Shown: positions 1 through 9,115 of the stretch, in pieces
How positions within the stretch are numbered: position 1 is the first letter of the stretch
Layout: every line of letters begins with the position of its first letter
Source of the DNA: Chloroflexota bacterium
GTDB lineage: Bacteria; Chloroflexota; Dehalococcoidia; UBA2979
Direction of reading: 5' to 3'
Assembly: GCA_002716405.1 (NCBI GenBank)
Contig: PBBA01000006.1
Location: forward strand, 134,142-187,965
DNA length: 53,824 nt
Notes under the pieces: model-generated
The model's database searches: none
Told to the model about the DNA's origin: nothing
What the model saw: only the letters and a program-made list of their open reading frames with translations
Position numbers and translations under genes: made by a program

Positions 1-106
1 AAGAAGAAGAGCTATCCCATTTAGCATCATCAAAATTTTCTAAAGTTTCACGAAAAGATGACCTTCCAAGTTTAATTTGGTTATTTATTTCTTCAATTAC
101 AGACAT
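1..106 (-). CDS. N-terminal fragment of an unidentified protein (runs off the left edge)
   Basis: Reading the minus strand from an ATG at 106-104 gives 35 open codons (MSVIEEINNQ..., ending ...DDAKWDSSSS) that leave the window at base 1. A strong Shine-Dalgarno run (AAGGGGG on the minus strand, about 111-117) lies just upstream of the ATG, which is the main reason to call it a gene. The peptide is hydrophilic with no signal peptide and is too short to assign to a family. It is divergent from pepN, with about 140 bases between the two starts that must hold both promoters. Confidence 0.6.
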   Translation of the reverse strand, partial: MSVIEEINNQIKLGRSSFRETLENFDDAKWDSSSS

Positions 107-245
107 AGTTCCCCCTTGAAGTATTTTTACGATTTAGCTACCTAGTAATCCAAAGCCATGGCAGTATATTTATATTTACAGATAATAGAGGAATTTTTCA
201 AAAAAAAATTCAATGATTTATGAAATATAAGGACTAATCTCTAAA

Positions 246-2807
246 ATGAATTCAGATACTGCAAAAAATGCATTAACTCATGATGATGCTATAAAACGTG
301 CAGAAGCAATTCTGAATGTTAGCTACAAACTATTCCTCGACTTGCATCTAGGAAAGGAAACTTATCAGGGTAAAACAACGATCATTTTTGAAACTAATAC
401 CGTTAATGATATTACTATTGATTTCACAGGTTCTGAAATAACAAATTTGATTTTAAACAGCATATCAATTGAAAAACCTGACTGGGATGGCCATAAGATT
501 AACTTACCCAAAAATCTTATGCAAACACACAATATTGTCGAAATCATATATGTAAATAATTATGATCATACAGGAGATGGTTTCCATCAATTCATTGATC
601 CCGAAGATAATGAAGAATACCTTTACTCAAATTTTGAACCGTATAGCGCCCACAAACTTTTCCCATGCTTTGATCAACCAGACATCAAAGCTACTTATAA
701 ACTTGAAGTCTCTGCACCGAATAAATGGAAGATTGTTCATAATAGTTCAATTGACAATACCTCTTCCTTACCAGATCAACGCTTGCATCATGAATTTTTA
801 AAAACAGAAAAGTTTTCTACCTATTTATTTGCCCTTATTTGTGGACCGTATGAGGAATTTCGAGAAAAACATAATGACATTGATTTAGGTTTTTATTGTC
901 GCCAATCTTTGACTAAATATTTAGATACAGACGAACTATTTCAAATCACAAAAGAAGGTCTTGATTTTTTTGTTGATTTTTTTGATTATCCATATCCGTT
1001 TGGAAAATATGATCAAATATTTGTTCCCGAATATAACGCAGGTGCAATGGAAAATGTTGCAGCAATCACATTCAATGAAGCATTTATCTTTCGAGACCCT
1101 CCTACTGAAAATCAACGTTCACAGCGGGCAGAAGTAATTCTTCACGAAATGGCACATATGTGGTTTGGTGATCTGGTCACAATGAAATGGTGGAATGATC
1201 TTTGGTTGAATGAAAGTTTTGCTACATACATGGCTTATCTAGCAATGGTCAATGCTACACGTTTTACCAATGCCTGGCAGTCATTTAATTCAGGCATGAA
1301 AAATTGGGCATACCGACAAGATCAACTAGTCACTACACATCCAATTGCAGGAACTGTAGAAGACACTGACCAGACATTATTGAATTTTGACGGAATAACA
1401 TATGGGAAAGGTGCAGCTACTTTAAAACAACTAGCTGCAACTATGGGTATCGAAGGTTTTAGATCTGGAATACAGCTCTATTTCAAAAAATATGAATATG
1501 GTAATGCAACTTTGCATCAATTTTTAGATGCCCTACAAGAAGGTTTATTACTTCATGGTGAAAAAAGAGACTTACATGAGTGGGCATATAAATGGCTGGA
1601 GACTGCCTCAGTTAACACCATTAAAATCGATTGGGATAGTGCAAGTAACCAAATTACATCAATGGCAATAGAGCAATCAGCATCTGATGATCATCCAACC
1701 TTAAGACCTCACTTTTTGGAAATTGCTTTAGTAGAAACAAAAAATAATAACTTCCATGTGAAAAGCATACCCATTAATTTTGATACATCTATAGCAAAAG
1801 TTGAGGACGCTAAAGGGTTAGCAAAGCCTGATTTTATTTTCCCAAATTACAATGACCATGGTTTTATAAAAGTTTCACTGGATGATCACTCATTAAATTT
1901 TGCAAAAAGTCATTTAGAGGTAATAAATGATCCTCTTCTAAGGCAATTGACTTGGCAATCTCTTTGGAACATGGTCAGAGACCAATCTTTACCATCAATA
2001 GAATATCTTCAACTTGGTTCAACTAAGCTACCACTTGAAACAGATTTTGAACTTGTACAATCTGTTCTCGCAACAATGAATGCTACTTTATCTCGTTACG
2101 TACCAAATGAGCAAAAAACAGCAATTGCAAGTCATCTCTTTGACGAAAGCTATAAATTATTGAATAGTGATCTAAGTGACAACCTTAGGATTATTTGGAC
2201 CCGTGCATTAATTAGTTTTGCAATGAACACAACTAACATTCAATTATGCCTAAATCTTGCTGATGGGATAGAAAAAATTGAAAATCTAAATGTAGACCAA
2301 GATATGCGATGGAATATCGCCATCAAGGCTATAGCATACAACTTTCCAAACTCAGCACAAAGATTAGAGGCAGAAAAACTACGTGATAAATCAGACAGAG
2401 GCGAGCGCCAATTTCTTCGTGGATTAGTGTCACAAGATGATCTAGAGATTAAACATGACGCCTGGCAAAAATTCCTAGATGAAGGATACGGTTCTCTTCA
2501 TCTCACGAGAGCTGCTATGAGTGGATTTTACTGGTGGCAGCAAGAAAATACACTTACAAATTTCAATGAAAATTTCTTCTCGATAATAGAAAATATATTT
2601 GAAAATAATGAAAACGAATTCTCAAGAACTTTTTTTGATACTCTATTCCCGCCTTGGGTAGATGAAAAAATTCTAATCCAAGCAAGACAGTTACATGCAC
2701 AATTAGATGATAATTCGCCTTTACTCAATCGATTGTTATTAGAAGCAATTGATGATCTCGAGCGTGCAATTCAATGCCAATTATTTGCTGAATCGGTTAG
2801 TAAATAA
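246..2807 (+). CDS. pepN: Aminopeptidase N, M1 zinc metallopeptidase
   Basis: An 853-residue M1-family aminopeptidase that removes N-terminal residues from peptides, presumably in the cytoplasm because no signal peptide is seen. The substrate-recognition motif GAMEN is at residues 266-270. The zinc site HEMAH at 300-304 is followed by the third ligand E323 in the W-L-N-E-S context (HExxH-x18-E), and the transition-state tyrosine is Y386. The N-terminal beta domain and a long helical ERAP1-like C-terminal half (about residue 500 on) give the length and layout of the actinobacterial/Chloroflexota PepN type rather than the E. coli type. The stop is only 5 bases before the next start, so the MFS gene downstream is probably cotranscribed. 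The Shine-Dalgarno is weak. Confidence 0.95.
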   Translation: MNSDTAKNALTHDDAIKRAEAILNVSYKLFLDLHLGKETYQGKTTIIFETNTVNDITIDFTGSEITNLILNSISIEKPDWDGHKINLPKNLMQTHNIVEIIYVNNYDHTGDGFHQFIDPEDNEEYLYSNFEPYSAHKLFPCFDQPDIKATYKLEVSAPNKWKIVHNSSIDNTSSLPDQRLHHEFLKTEKFSTYLFALICGPYEEFREKHNDIDLGFYCRQSLTKYLDTDELFQITKEGLDFFVDFFDYPYPFGKYDQIFVPEYNAGAMENVAAITFNEAFIFRDPPTENQRSQRAEVILHEMAHMWFGDLVTMKWWNDLWLNESFATYMAYLAMVNATRFTNAWQSFNSGMKNWAYRQDQLVTTHPIAGTVEDTDQTLLNFDGITYGKGAATLKQLAATMGIEGFRSGIQLYFKKYEYGNATLHQFLDALQEGLLLHGEKRDLHEWAYKWLETASVNTIKIDWDSASNQITSMAIEQSASDDHPTLRPHFLEIALVETKNNNFHVKSIPINFDTSIAKVEDAKGLAKPDFIFPNYNDHGFIKVSLDDHSLNFAKSHLEVINDPLLRQLTWQSLWNMVRDQSLPSIEYLQLGSTKLPLETDFELVQSVLATMNATLSRYVPNEQKTAIASHLFDESYKLLNSDLSDNLRIIWTRALISFAMNTTNIQLCLNLADGIEKIENLNVDQDMRWNIAIKAIAYNFPNSAQRLEAEKLRDKSDRGERQFLRGLVSQDDLEIKHDAWQKFLDEGYGSLHLTRAAMSGFYWWQQENTLTNFNENFFSIIENIFENNENEFSRTFFDTLFPPWVDEKILIQARQLHAQLDDNSPLLNRLLLEAIDDLERAIQCQLFAESVSK

Positions 2808-2812
2808 GTTTT

Positions 2813-4075
2813 ATGAATTCCATCCTTAAAACACTTAAGTTTTATGGATGGAGAATTGTAACTGCAGGAGCAATTATCCAATGTCTTCATAGCGGTCTAT
2901 TATTCTCTGCTTTCGGTTCTTATTCAGTTTTGCTACAACGAGAATTCGGATGGACTGCAACAACATTATCCATCGCATTTGCAATGACACGGGCAGAAAG
3001 TGGTCTTCTAGGTCCCATACAAGGTTGGATTTTAGATCGTTTAGGACCACGACTTGTCATGTTACTGGGGACAACTATTTTGGGAATTGGTTTCCTATTA
3101 TTTGCGACGATGAATGGTTTAAGCCAATTTTTCATTTATTACTTTCTAATGTCATTAGGCGCAAGTCTAAGTGGTTTTTTCTCTATTACAATTTCACTGG
3201 TGAATTGGTTTCAAAGGTATCGATCACGAGCACTCGCTTTAGCTGGTACCGGAGGTGCGTTGGGCGGTTTAAGCATTCCACTAGTTGTTTTTTTTCTGGA
3301 ACAATTTGGCTGGCGAGCTACTGCATTTAGCTCAGGAATAATTATTCTCTTAATTGGTATCCCGCTTTGCAATATTATTCGTCATAGACCAAGTGAATCG
3401 GGACAATTTCCAGATGGCATTAACCCAGATGAACTGCCAAAAAATGATACCTATCAACCACCTGAAGGCTTAACAACTGTAGACTTTACTCTGAAACAAG
3501 CTTTCAAAACTAGAGCATTTTGGACTATTTCTCTTGGCCATGGATCTGCCCTACTAATAGTAGGTGCAATAATGTTACATCTTCCATTGCACTTAACCAG
3601 TCAAGATGTAGGGATGTCACTTCAAGAGGCTAGTTTTATTGTAGGCGCAATTCCAGCTATGCAAATAGGTGGTCATTTACTTGGTGGGTACTTAGGTGAC
3701 AAAACTAATAAAAGATTAATCGCCATATGCTGCATGATTGGGCACACGATAGGATTACTTCTTTTGACTTTTGCAATGCACCCAATAATGATTTGGATTT
3801 TTGCAATCTCACATGGCATCTCATGGGGGGCACGGGGACCTTTAATGCAGTCATGGAGAGCAGATTATTTTGGGACAAAACATTTTGGAACCATTATGGG
3901 ATTTTCATCGTTAATTATTATGCTAGGTATGGTTATAGGACCATTGATTGCTGGAATATCTGCCGATATAACAGGGAGTTATAAAGCTGGATTCTTAATT
4001 CTTACTTTAGCAGCAGGATTTGGAACTTTATTCTTCTTACTATCGACACCACCAAAGAAACCTATAAACACATAA
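2813..4075 (+). CDS. MFS transporter, monocarboxylate/oxalate-formate type (copy 1)
   Basis: A 420-residue major facilitator with about 12 hydrophobic segments. It starts with the F-x-GWR element seen at the head of many monocarboxylate-type carriers. The loop 2-3 signature is G-P-I-Q-G-W-I-L-D-R-L-G-P-R (near residue 65-80), and the central cytoplasmic loop holds RHRPSESG. Substrate cannot be read from sequence; organic-acid transport is the family-level expectation (OFA/MCT families). It follows pepN by 5 bases and is followed 75 bases later by a clear paralogue, so this is a tandem duplication. Confidence 0.88.
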   Translation: MNSILKTLKFYGWRIVTAGAIIQCLHSGLLFSAFGSYSVLLQREFGWTATTLSIAFAMTRAESGLLGPIQGWILDRLGPRLVMLLGTTILGIGFLLFATMNGLSQFFIYYFLMSLGASLSGFFSITISLVNWFQRYRSRALALAGTGGALGGLSIPLVVFFLEQFGWRATAFSSGIIILLIGIPLCNIIRHRPSESGQFPDGINPDELPKNDTYQPPEGLTTVDFTLKQAFKTRAFWTISLGHGSALLIVGAIMLHLPLHLTSQDVGMSLQEASFIVGAIPAMQIGGHLLGGYLGDKTNKRLIAICCMIGHTIGLLLLTFAMHPIMIWIFAISHGISWGARGPLMQSWRADYFGTKHFGTIMGFSSLIIMLGMVIGPLIAGISADITGSYKAGFLILTLAAGFGTLFFLLSTPPKKPINT

Positions 4076-4150
4076 ATGCAAAAAATGTACTACGGTATCG
4101 CATAGTAGAAGAGCATGCTTTGATACGAACAATTCTTCTAATAGGAAAAC

Positions 4151-5416
4151 ATGCGAAAACCACAACACATGTTTAAATTTTTTGGATGGCGCCTAGCACT
4201 CGCTGGAGCCTCCATTCATGCAATCCACAGTGGATTGTTTATGCAAGCTTTCGGATCATATTCTGTACTGCTACAACGTGAATTTGGTTGGACGGCTACA
4301 ACATTATCTATTGCCTTTGCATTCACAAGAATGGAAAGTGGCCTGCTGGGTCCTATTCAGGGTTGGCTATTAGATCGCCATGGACCACGCCCAATAATGA
4401 TGATCGGAACTATAATTTTTGCATTAGGATTCTTCCTTTTTGCGACAATGAATTCACTAACTGAGTTTTTTATTTTCTATTTTTTAATGGCATTAGGATC
4501 AAGCCTTGGAGGTTTTTTATCAATTACTACTGCTTTAGTAAATTGGTTTGACAAATACAGATCTTCAGCATTAGCAATTTCTCAAGCAGGTTTTGCAGCA
4601 GGGGCTTTATTTTTACCTTTACTTGTCTATGTTCTTGAAAATTATGGATGGAGAGAAGCCAGTATTAGTTCAGGTGTAATAATACTTATCATTGGTTTGC
4701 CAGTGAGTCTAATGATGCGACACCGACCAAGTGATTCTGGAGATTTTGTCGACGGTATTAATCCAAAAATATCTTCTTCTAAAGAACAATTATTTGTTCA
4801 AGATTCAAAACAAAATAATGATTTCACAGCCAAACAGGCTCTAAGAACACGAGCTTTTTGGATGATATCTGCTGGTCATGCAGCATCTCTTCTGGTTGTA
4901 GGGTCCGTAATGCTGCACCTTCCACTACATCTCACAAGCCCAGCAATAGGAATGTCTTTACAAAAGGCTAGTTTCATAGTTGGAGCTGTCCCAGCCATGC
5001 AAATATTTGGTCAATTTTTTGGAGGATTTCTTGGAGATAGATATGACAAAAAACTAATACTAATTCTATGCATGCTTGGGCATATGTCAGGGCTACTTCT
5101 AGTCACTTACCCTTATTTTTCTTTCATGATATGGGGCTTTGTACCAGTACATGGCATTGCATGGGGGGCACGAGGGCCAATAATTCAATCCATAAGAGCC
5201 GATTATTTTGGACCAACAAATTTTGGAACTATCATGGGTTTTTCCTCGATGGTAGTCATGATTGGAATGGTTTTAGGGCCTTTAGTCGCTGGTATACTAG
5301 CAGACTATACGGGTAGCTATACTTTAGGGTTCACAATTTTAGCAATAGCAGCAGGTATAGGTTCTGTTTTCTTTCTACTTGCCACGCCACCAAAAAATCC
5401 TCAAGTACTAGTCTAA
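4151..5416 (+). CDS. MFS transporter, monocarboxylate/oxalate-formate type (copy 2)
   Basis: A 421-residue MFS carrier very like the gene just upstream. The two share long identical runs such as REFGWTATTLSIAFA and near-identical C-terminal blocks (HFGTIMGFSS versus NFGTIMGFSS). They differ most in the central loop, where this copy has SSSKEQLFVQDSK-type sequence, and in parts of helices 5 and 6. An AGGA lies about 5 bases before the ATG. The last 9 bases overlap the end of the convergent aconitase gene. Two diverged copies side by side suggest related but distinct substrates or expression; the substrate is unknown. Confidence 0.88.
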   Translation: MRKPQHMFKFFGWRLALAGASIHAIHSGLFMQAFGSYSVLLQREFGWTATTLSIAFAFTRMESGLLGPIQGWLLDRHGPRPIMMIGTIIFALGFFLFATMNSLTEFFIFYFLMALGSSLGGFLSITTALVNWFDKYRSSALAISQAGFAAGALFLPLLVYVLENYGWREASISSGVIILIIGLPVSLMMRHRPSDSGDFVDGINPKISSSKEQLFVQDSKQNNDFTAKQALRTRAFWMISAGHAASLLVVGSVMLHLPLHLTSPAIGMSLQKASFIVGAVPAMQIFGQFFGGFLGDRYDKKLILILCMLGHMSGLLLVTYPYFSFMIWGFVPVHGIAWGARGPIIQSIRADYFGPTNFGTIMGFSSMVVMIGMVLGPLVAGILADYTGSYTLGFTILAIAAGIGSVFFLLATPPKNPQVLV

Positions 5417-8080
5417 AAGCTGCCTCAAAACATATTGTAATATCCCACCGTGGCGATAATATTCAACTTCCACTGGAGTATCTATACGGCAAAGTACTTT
5501 AAAACTTGATTCAATTCCTTCATCTGAAATAGCCAGTACGTCCAATATTTGTTTTGGTTGAATAGCATCTGAAATACCTAAAATATCAAATCGCTCCATA
5601 CCAGTTAAGTTCAAAGAGGTTAGATTTTCACCATTAACAAACTCTAGCGGCAATATTCCCATACCCACCAAATTACTACGATGAATTCTTTCAAAAGATT
5701 CAGCAATTACAGCATTAACACCCAATAGCGCTGGTCCTTTGGCAGCCCAATCACGAGATGAACCAGATCCATATTCTTTACCACCAATAACAATAAGCGG
5801 TGTATTTTCTGCTTGATATCGTGCAGAGGCATCAAAAATAGTCATTTCATCGCCATCAGGTAGAAAACGAGTCCATCCCCCTTCGCGACTAACGAGATGA
5901 TTCCTTACTCGGACGTTTGCAAATGTCCCTCGCATCATAACTTCGTGATTACCTCTACGAGAACCATAGGTATTATAGCCGCTTTGAGGTACTTCATTAT
6001 CGTTCAAATACTCAGCACCAGGACTTTGGCGCGCTATGGCACCAGCTGGTGAGATATGATCAGTTGTAACCGAATCACCTAAGACGGCAAGAACTCGTGC
6101 TTCTCTAATATTATTGAGCGATCCTGGCTCGCGAGATAAACCTTCAAAAAACGGAGGCCGTCGAACATAAGTTGAATCGGGGTCCCATTGAAATAATTTT
6201 CCTTCTGCACCACTTAATTCAAACCATTGGTCGTCGCCTCGAAAAACATCTGAATATTCCATTTCAAACATTTCACGGCGCACTGAAGAAGCAACAGTTT
6301 CTTGAACTAGTTTTTGTGAAGGCCAAATATCACGTAAGTACACAGGACCGTTAGAACCAGTACCAATAGGTTCATTAAACAAATCTATTTGTGTAGTCCC
6401 TGCGAGTGCATAAGCCACAACCAGTGGTGGAGAAGCAAGATAGTTAGAGCGAACTTTATTATGAACACGAGCTTCAAAATTTCTATTTCCTGACAACACA
6501 GCTGCAACAGCAAGGTGTCCTTCATCCACAGCTGTTTCAATCTCTTCAGGTAATGGCCCCGAATTTCCAATACAAGTAGTACATCCATAACCAACTAAAT
6601 CAAACCCTAATTTATCCAAAAATGGTGTAAGTCCTGCTTGCTGTAAATAATCTGTAACAACCTTTGAACCAGGTGCAAGGCTAGTTTTTACCCATTCTGG
6701 AGTTTGTAATCCTGATTCAACTGCAGCTTTAGCCAGCAAACCAGCACCTACCATTACTTCAGGATTCGAAGTATTTGTACAACTTGTTATAGCTGCAATA
6801 ACAACAGCTCCATTTTTCAAATCATAGGAAGAACCATCTACGGAAACCTCCACAGGAGCTGCACCTGCACCATTTTCAATCTCTACAGCTATATCTCTCT
6901 CTGACGCAGCTTTTGCAGTACGAAGTGAAATACGATCTTGTGGCCTTTTTGGCCCTGAAATGCTTGGCTCAATGGTAGAAAGATCAATCTCAATTGAATC
7001 ACTAAACTCAGGATCAGGAGTTTCCTTAGTCCTGAATAAAAATTGTTCTTTAGTATAAGTTTCTACTCTTTTTACTAATGATTCAGGCCGCCCTGTAAAT
7101 CGTAAATAACTAAGAGTCTCATCATCAACAGGGAAAAAACCAACCGTAGCACCATACTCTGGGCACATATTGGCAATTGTTGCACGAGCAGCGAGTGCTA
7201 AATTATCAAGGCCCGGACCATAAAATTCTACGAACTTTCCAACTACATTTTTTTCACGTAGCAATTCAGTAACGCGCAAAACTAAATCAGTTCCAGTAGC
7301 ACCTTCTGGCAATTCACCAACAAGACGAACTCCAAAAACTTGAGGTATTAACATTGAAACTGGCTGCCCTAGCATCGCAGCTTCTGCCTCAATTCCACCA
7401 ACACCCCAGCCAACAACACCAAGGCCATTAATCATAGTAGTATGTGAGTCTGTGCCAACAAGAGTATCGGGATAAACCTCTCCGTCATCATTTGTCATTA
7501 CGACTTGGCCTAGATATTCAAGATTCACTTGGTGGACAATACCAGTCCCAGGAGGGACTACACGAAATCCATCAAAAGCTTGTTGTCCCCATTTTAATAA
7601 TTGATAACGTTCAACATTTCTTTCATATTCTCTTTGAACATTGGTAATGAATGCATCACCTGTTCCAAAAGCATCTACTTGAACAGAATGATCAATAACT
7701 AAATCAACTGGTTGCAAAGGATTTATTTTATCAGGATTACCACCCATTTCAGCAATTGCATCGCGCATAGAAGCTAAATCAACGACTGCAGGAACACCAG
7801 TAAAGTCCTGCAAAAGAACACGTGAAACTCGAAAGGCAATCTCTGTCGTAGGTGCATCTGAAGGGTTCCAATTGGCAATTGCTTTTATTTGATCTTCCGT
7901 AACACTTGAACCATCTTCGAATCGTAATAAATTCTCCAAAAGAATACGCATAGTAAATGGCAATCGATTAATATTGATCCCCAGAGAATCCACTAAAGTA
8001 CTTAATTTAAAAATAGTTAAATCTTGATCATCTATAGTGATGGTCGATCGTGATTCGAAACTATTCAACGACTTACTCAT
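5408..8080 (-). CDS. acnA: Aconitate hydratase A (AcnA/IRP type)
   Basis: Interconverts citrate and isocitrate in the TCA cycle. At 890 residues from the chosen start it matches the AcnA length. The [4Fe-4S] ligands are visible: C434 in SCTNTSNP, and C500 and C503 in GCTTCIGNSGP, nearly the numbering of E. coli AcnA. DSHTTM, GVGGIEAEAAMLGQP and the C-terminal swivel motif YGSGSSRDWAAKGP are present. The frame is open upstream to 8158, but the ATG at 8080 is preceded by GGAAGGGG at normal spacing and the protein then begins MSKSLNSF as usual for the family, so the extra 26 codons are rejected. It is convergent with the MFS gene, overlapping by 9 bases. Confidence 0.96.
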   Translation of the reverse strand: MSKSLNSFESRSTITIDDQDLTIFKLSTLVDSLGININRLPFTMRILLENLLRFEDGSSVTEDQIKAIANWNPSDAPTTEIAFRVSRVLLQDFTGVPAVVDLASMRDAIAEMGGNPDKINPLQPVDLVIDHSVQVDAFGTGDAFITNVQREYERNVERYQLLKWGQQAFDGFRVVPPGTGIVHQVNLEYLGQVVMTNDDGEVYPDTLVGTDSHTTMINGLGVVGWGVGGIEAEAAMLGQPVSMLIPQVFGVRLVGELPEGATGTDLVLRVTELLREKNVVGKFVEFYGPGLDNLALAARATIANMCPEYGATVGFFPVDDETLSYLRFTGRPESLVKRVETYTKEQFLFRTKETPDPEFSDSIEIDLSTIEPSISGPKRPQDRISLRTAKAASERDIAVEIENGAGAAPVEVSVDGSSYDLKNGAVVIAAITSCTNTSNPEVMVGAGLLAKAAVESGLQTPEWVKTSLAPGSKVVTDYLQQAGLTPFLDKLGFDLVGYGCTTCIGNSGPLPEEIETAVDEGHLAVAAVLSGNRNFEARVHNKVRSNYLASPPLVVAYALAGTTQIDLFNEPIGTGSNGPVYLRDIWPSQKLVQETVASSVRREMFEMEYSDVFRGDDQWFELSGAEGKLFQWDPDSTYVRRPPFFEGLSREPGSLNNIREARVLAVLGDSVTTDHISPAGAIARQSPGAEYLNDNEVPQSGYNTYGSRRGNHEVMMRGTFANVRVRNHLVSREGGWTRFLPDGDEMTIFDASARYQAENTPLIVIGGKEYGSGSSRDWAAKGPALLGVNAVIAESFERIHRSNLVGMGILPLEFVNGENLTSLNLTGMERFDILGISDAIQPKQILDVLAISDEGIESSFKVLCRIDTPVEVEYYRHGGILQYVLRQLLD

Positions 8081-8123
8081 AATAAAACCCCTTCCACAGA
8101 ATTTAAGATCAATCGATTGTATC

Positions 8124-8148
8124 TTGACAGCTTTATTGATGTTGTCAA
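8124..8148. promoter_or_regulatory. Inverted repeat upstream of aconitase
   Basis: TTGACA and TGTCAA form a perfect 6-base dyad separated by 13 bases, 44-68 bases before the aconitase ATG. It could be an operator. The minus-strand TTGACA arm could also be a -35 box, but no good -10 lies at standard spacing, so the role is uncertain. Confidence 0.3.
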
Positions 8149-8210
8149 ATATTCTCACAATATTAATAAAAGTAGAATGGAAAGTTAGTTGTTTTTATGA
8201 TGCCTTTTGC

Positions 8211-8219
8211 TGGTATGAT
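8211..8219 (+). promoter_or_regulatory. Extended -10 promoter of the tRNA-Leu/tRNA-Arg pair
   Basis: TGGTATGAT is an extended -10 element (TGn plus TATGAT, one mismatch to TATAAT) ending 22 bases before the mature tRNA-Leu. No strong -35 is seen, which is common for extended -10 promoters. Confidence 0.55.
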
Positions 8220-8241
8220 TTTATCCGGTACGAAAAGGTGA

Positions 8242-8329
8242 GCCGAAGTGGCGGAATTGGCAGACGCGCTGCGTTCAGGTCGCAGTGGGCTTCAAGCTCG
8301 TGTGAGTTCGAATCTCACCTTCGGCACCA
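8242..8329 (+). tRNA. tRNA-Leu (anticodon CAG)
   Basis: A complete class II tRNA with acceptor arms GCCGAAG and CTTCGGC fully paired and the 3' CCA encoded at 8327-8329. The anticodon stem CTGCG/CGCAG encloses the loop TTCAGGT, giving anticodon CAG. The long variable arm and the TTCGAAT T-loop between GTGAG and CTCAC are as expected for leucine. It lies 5 bases before the next tRNA, so the two are almost certainly one transcript. Confidence 0.96.
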
Positions 8330-8334
8330 CGTGT

Positions 8335-8410
8335 GCGCTCGTAGCTCAGTGGATAGAGCGCTGCCCTGCGGAGGCAGAGGTCGGAGGTTCGAATCCTCCC
8401 GAGCGCGCCA
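8335..8410 (+). tRNA. tRNA-Arg (anticodon GCG)
   Basis: Acceptor arms GCGCTCG/CGAGCGC, discriminator G and encoded CCA. The anticodon stem CTGCC/GGCAG encloses CTGCGGA, so the anticodon reads GCG and decodes CGC, with CGU by wobble. The body closely resembles bacterial tRNA-Arg, including GGATA in the D-loop and the TTCGAAT T-loop. Most bacteria read CGU/CGC with an ACG (inosine) tRNA, so a genomic GCG anticodon is notable. Confidence 0.93.
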
Positions 8411-8452
8411 TAGATTTATCAGAAACGAACCTAGAAACCTATGGACTTTTCT

Positions 8453-9076
8453 CTAAGGTGTTAAGTATCTCTCAAACCACTCAACTAACAAAGTCTGGAG
8501 TGATTCTCGAGATTGCCTAAGACTATGAGTTGCTCCCTCAAAAAGTACCAATTCTTTTGGTTCTTTGGCAATACTATGGAGATAGCGTGAGCAATCAGGT
8601 GGTAGTCTTATGTCGTCCAACCCATGTACAAACAATATTGGCCGCGGTGAAATTTGGTTAACGTTCAATGCGCCAGCAGTTTGTGATGCTAGTGAAACTA
8701 CAGTGCTTATTTTCGATTCACGTACAGTAGCTTCAATTACTACAGCACCTCCAAAGGAATGACCAATTAGACCAATATTCCTTATTCCTAGCTTCAGTAA
8801 ATGACGTATTCCTATACACACATCGTAAATTGCCTCATCTAAATCGCCTGGAAAACTGTGAATTCTATAATCCAATAACAAAGCTGAGATATTTTTGTCA
8901 TAAAAAATTTCTGCGAGACTAGGATAGAGCGCTGAAGCTGGTCCATCAAATCCTCCATCACCACCACCAACCATCAATACAGCTGAAGTACTCGAAGGAG
9001 GGCAAAAGAATTTAGCTTGAACCACTCCCCGATCTGATTCAAGCTCTAAACCTTCAAAAGAGATTTTTCTACACAT
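8453..9076 (-). CDS. Alpha/beta hydrolase, dienelactone-hydrolase-like
   Basis: A 207-residue single-domain alpha/beta hydrolase. The nucleophile elbow is GHSFGG with Ser107. The acid is Asp154 or Asp155 in VHGLDD, and His184 in GATHSL completes the triad. An oxyanion-type glycine run (VGGGDGG, residues 36-42) follows the first strand. There is no signal peptide, so it is likely a cytosolic esterase, lactonase or thioesterase; the substrate is unknown. It is divergent from uvrC with only 39 bases between starts, and it runs toward the tRNA pair, ending 42 bases after tRNA-Arg on the opposite strand. Confidence 0.85.
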   Translation of the reverse strand: MCRKISFEGLELESDRGVVQAKFFCPPSSTSAVLMVGGGDGGFDGPASALYPSLAEIFYDKNISALLLDYRIHSFPGDLDEAIYDVCIGIRHLLKLGIRNIGLIGHSFGGAVVIEATVRESKISTVVSLASQTAGALNVNQISPRPILFVHGLDDIRLPPDCSRYLHSIAKEPKELVLFEGATHSLRQSRESLQTLLVEWFERYLTP

Positions 9077-9115
9077 TATTTTTTCGACCTACCAATAAAG
9101 AGTTATGCTATTAAC

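Noticed and set aside
8081-8158. 26-residue N-terminal extension of aconitase
   Set aside because: The inner ATG at 8080 has a strong Shine-Dalgarno and gives the family-standard N-terminus.
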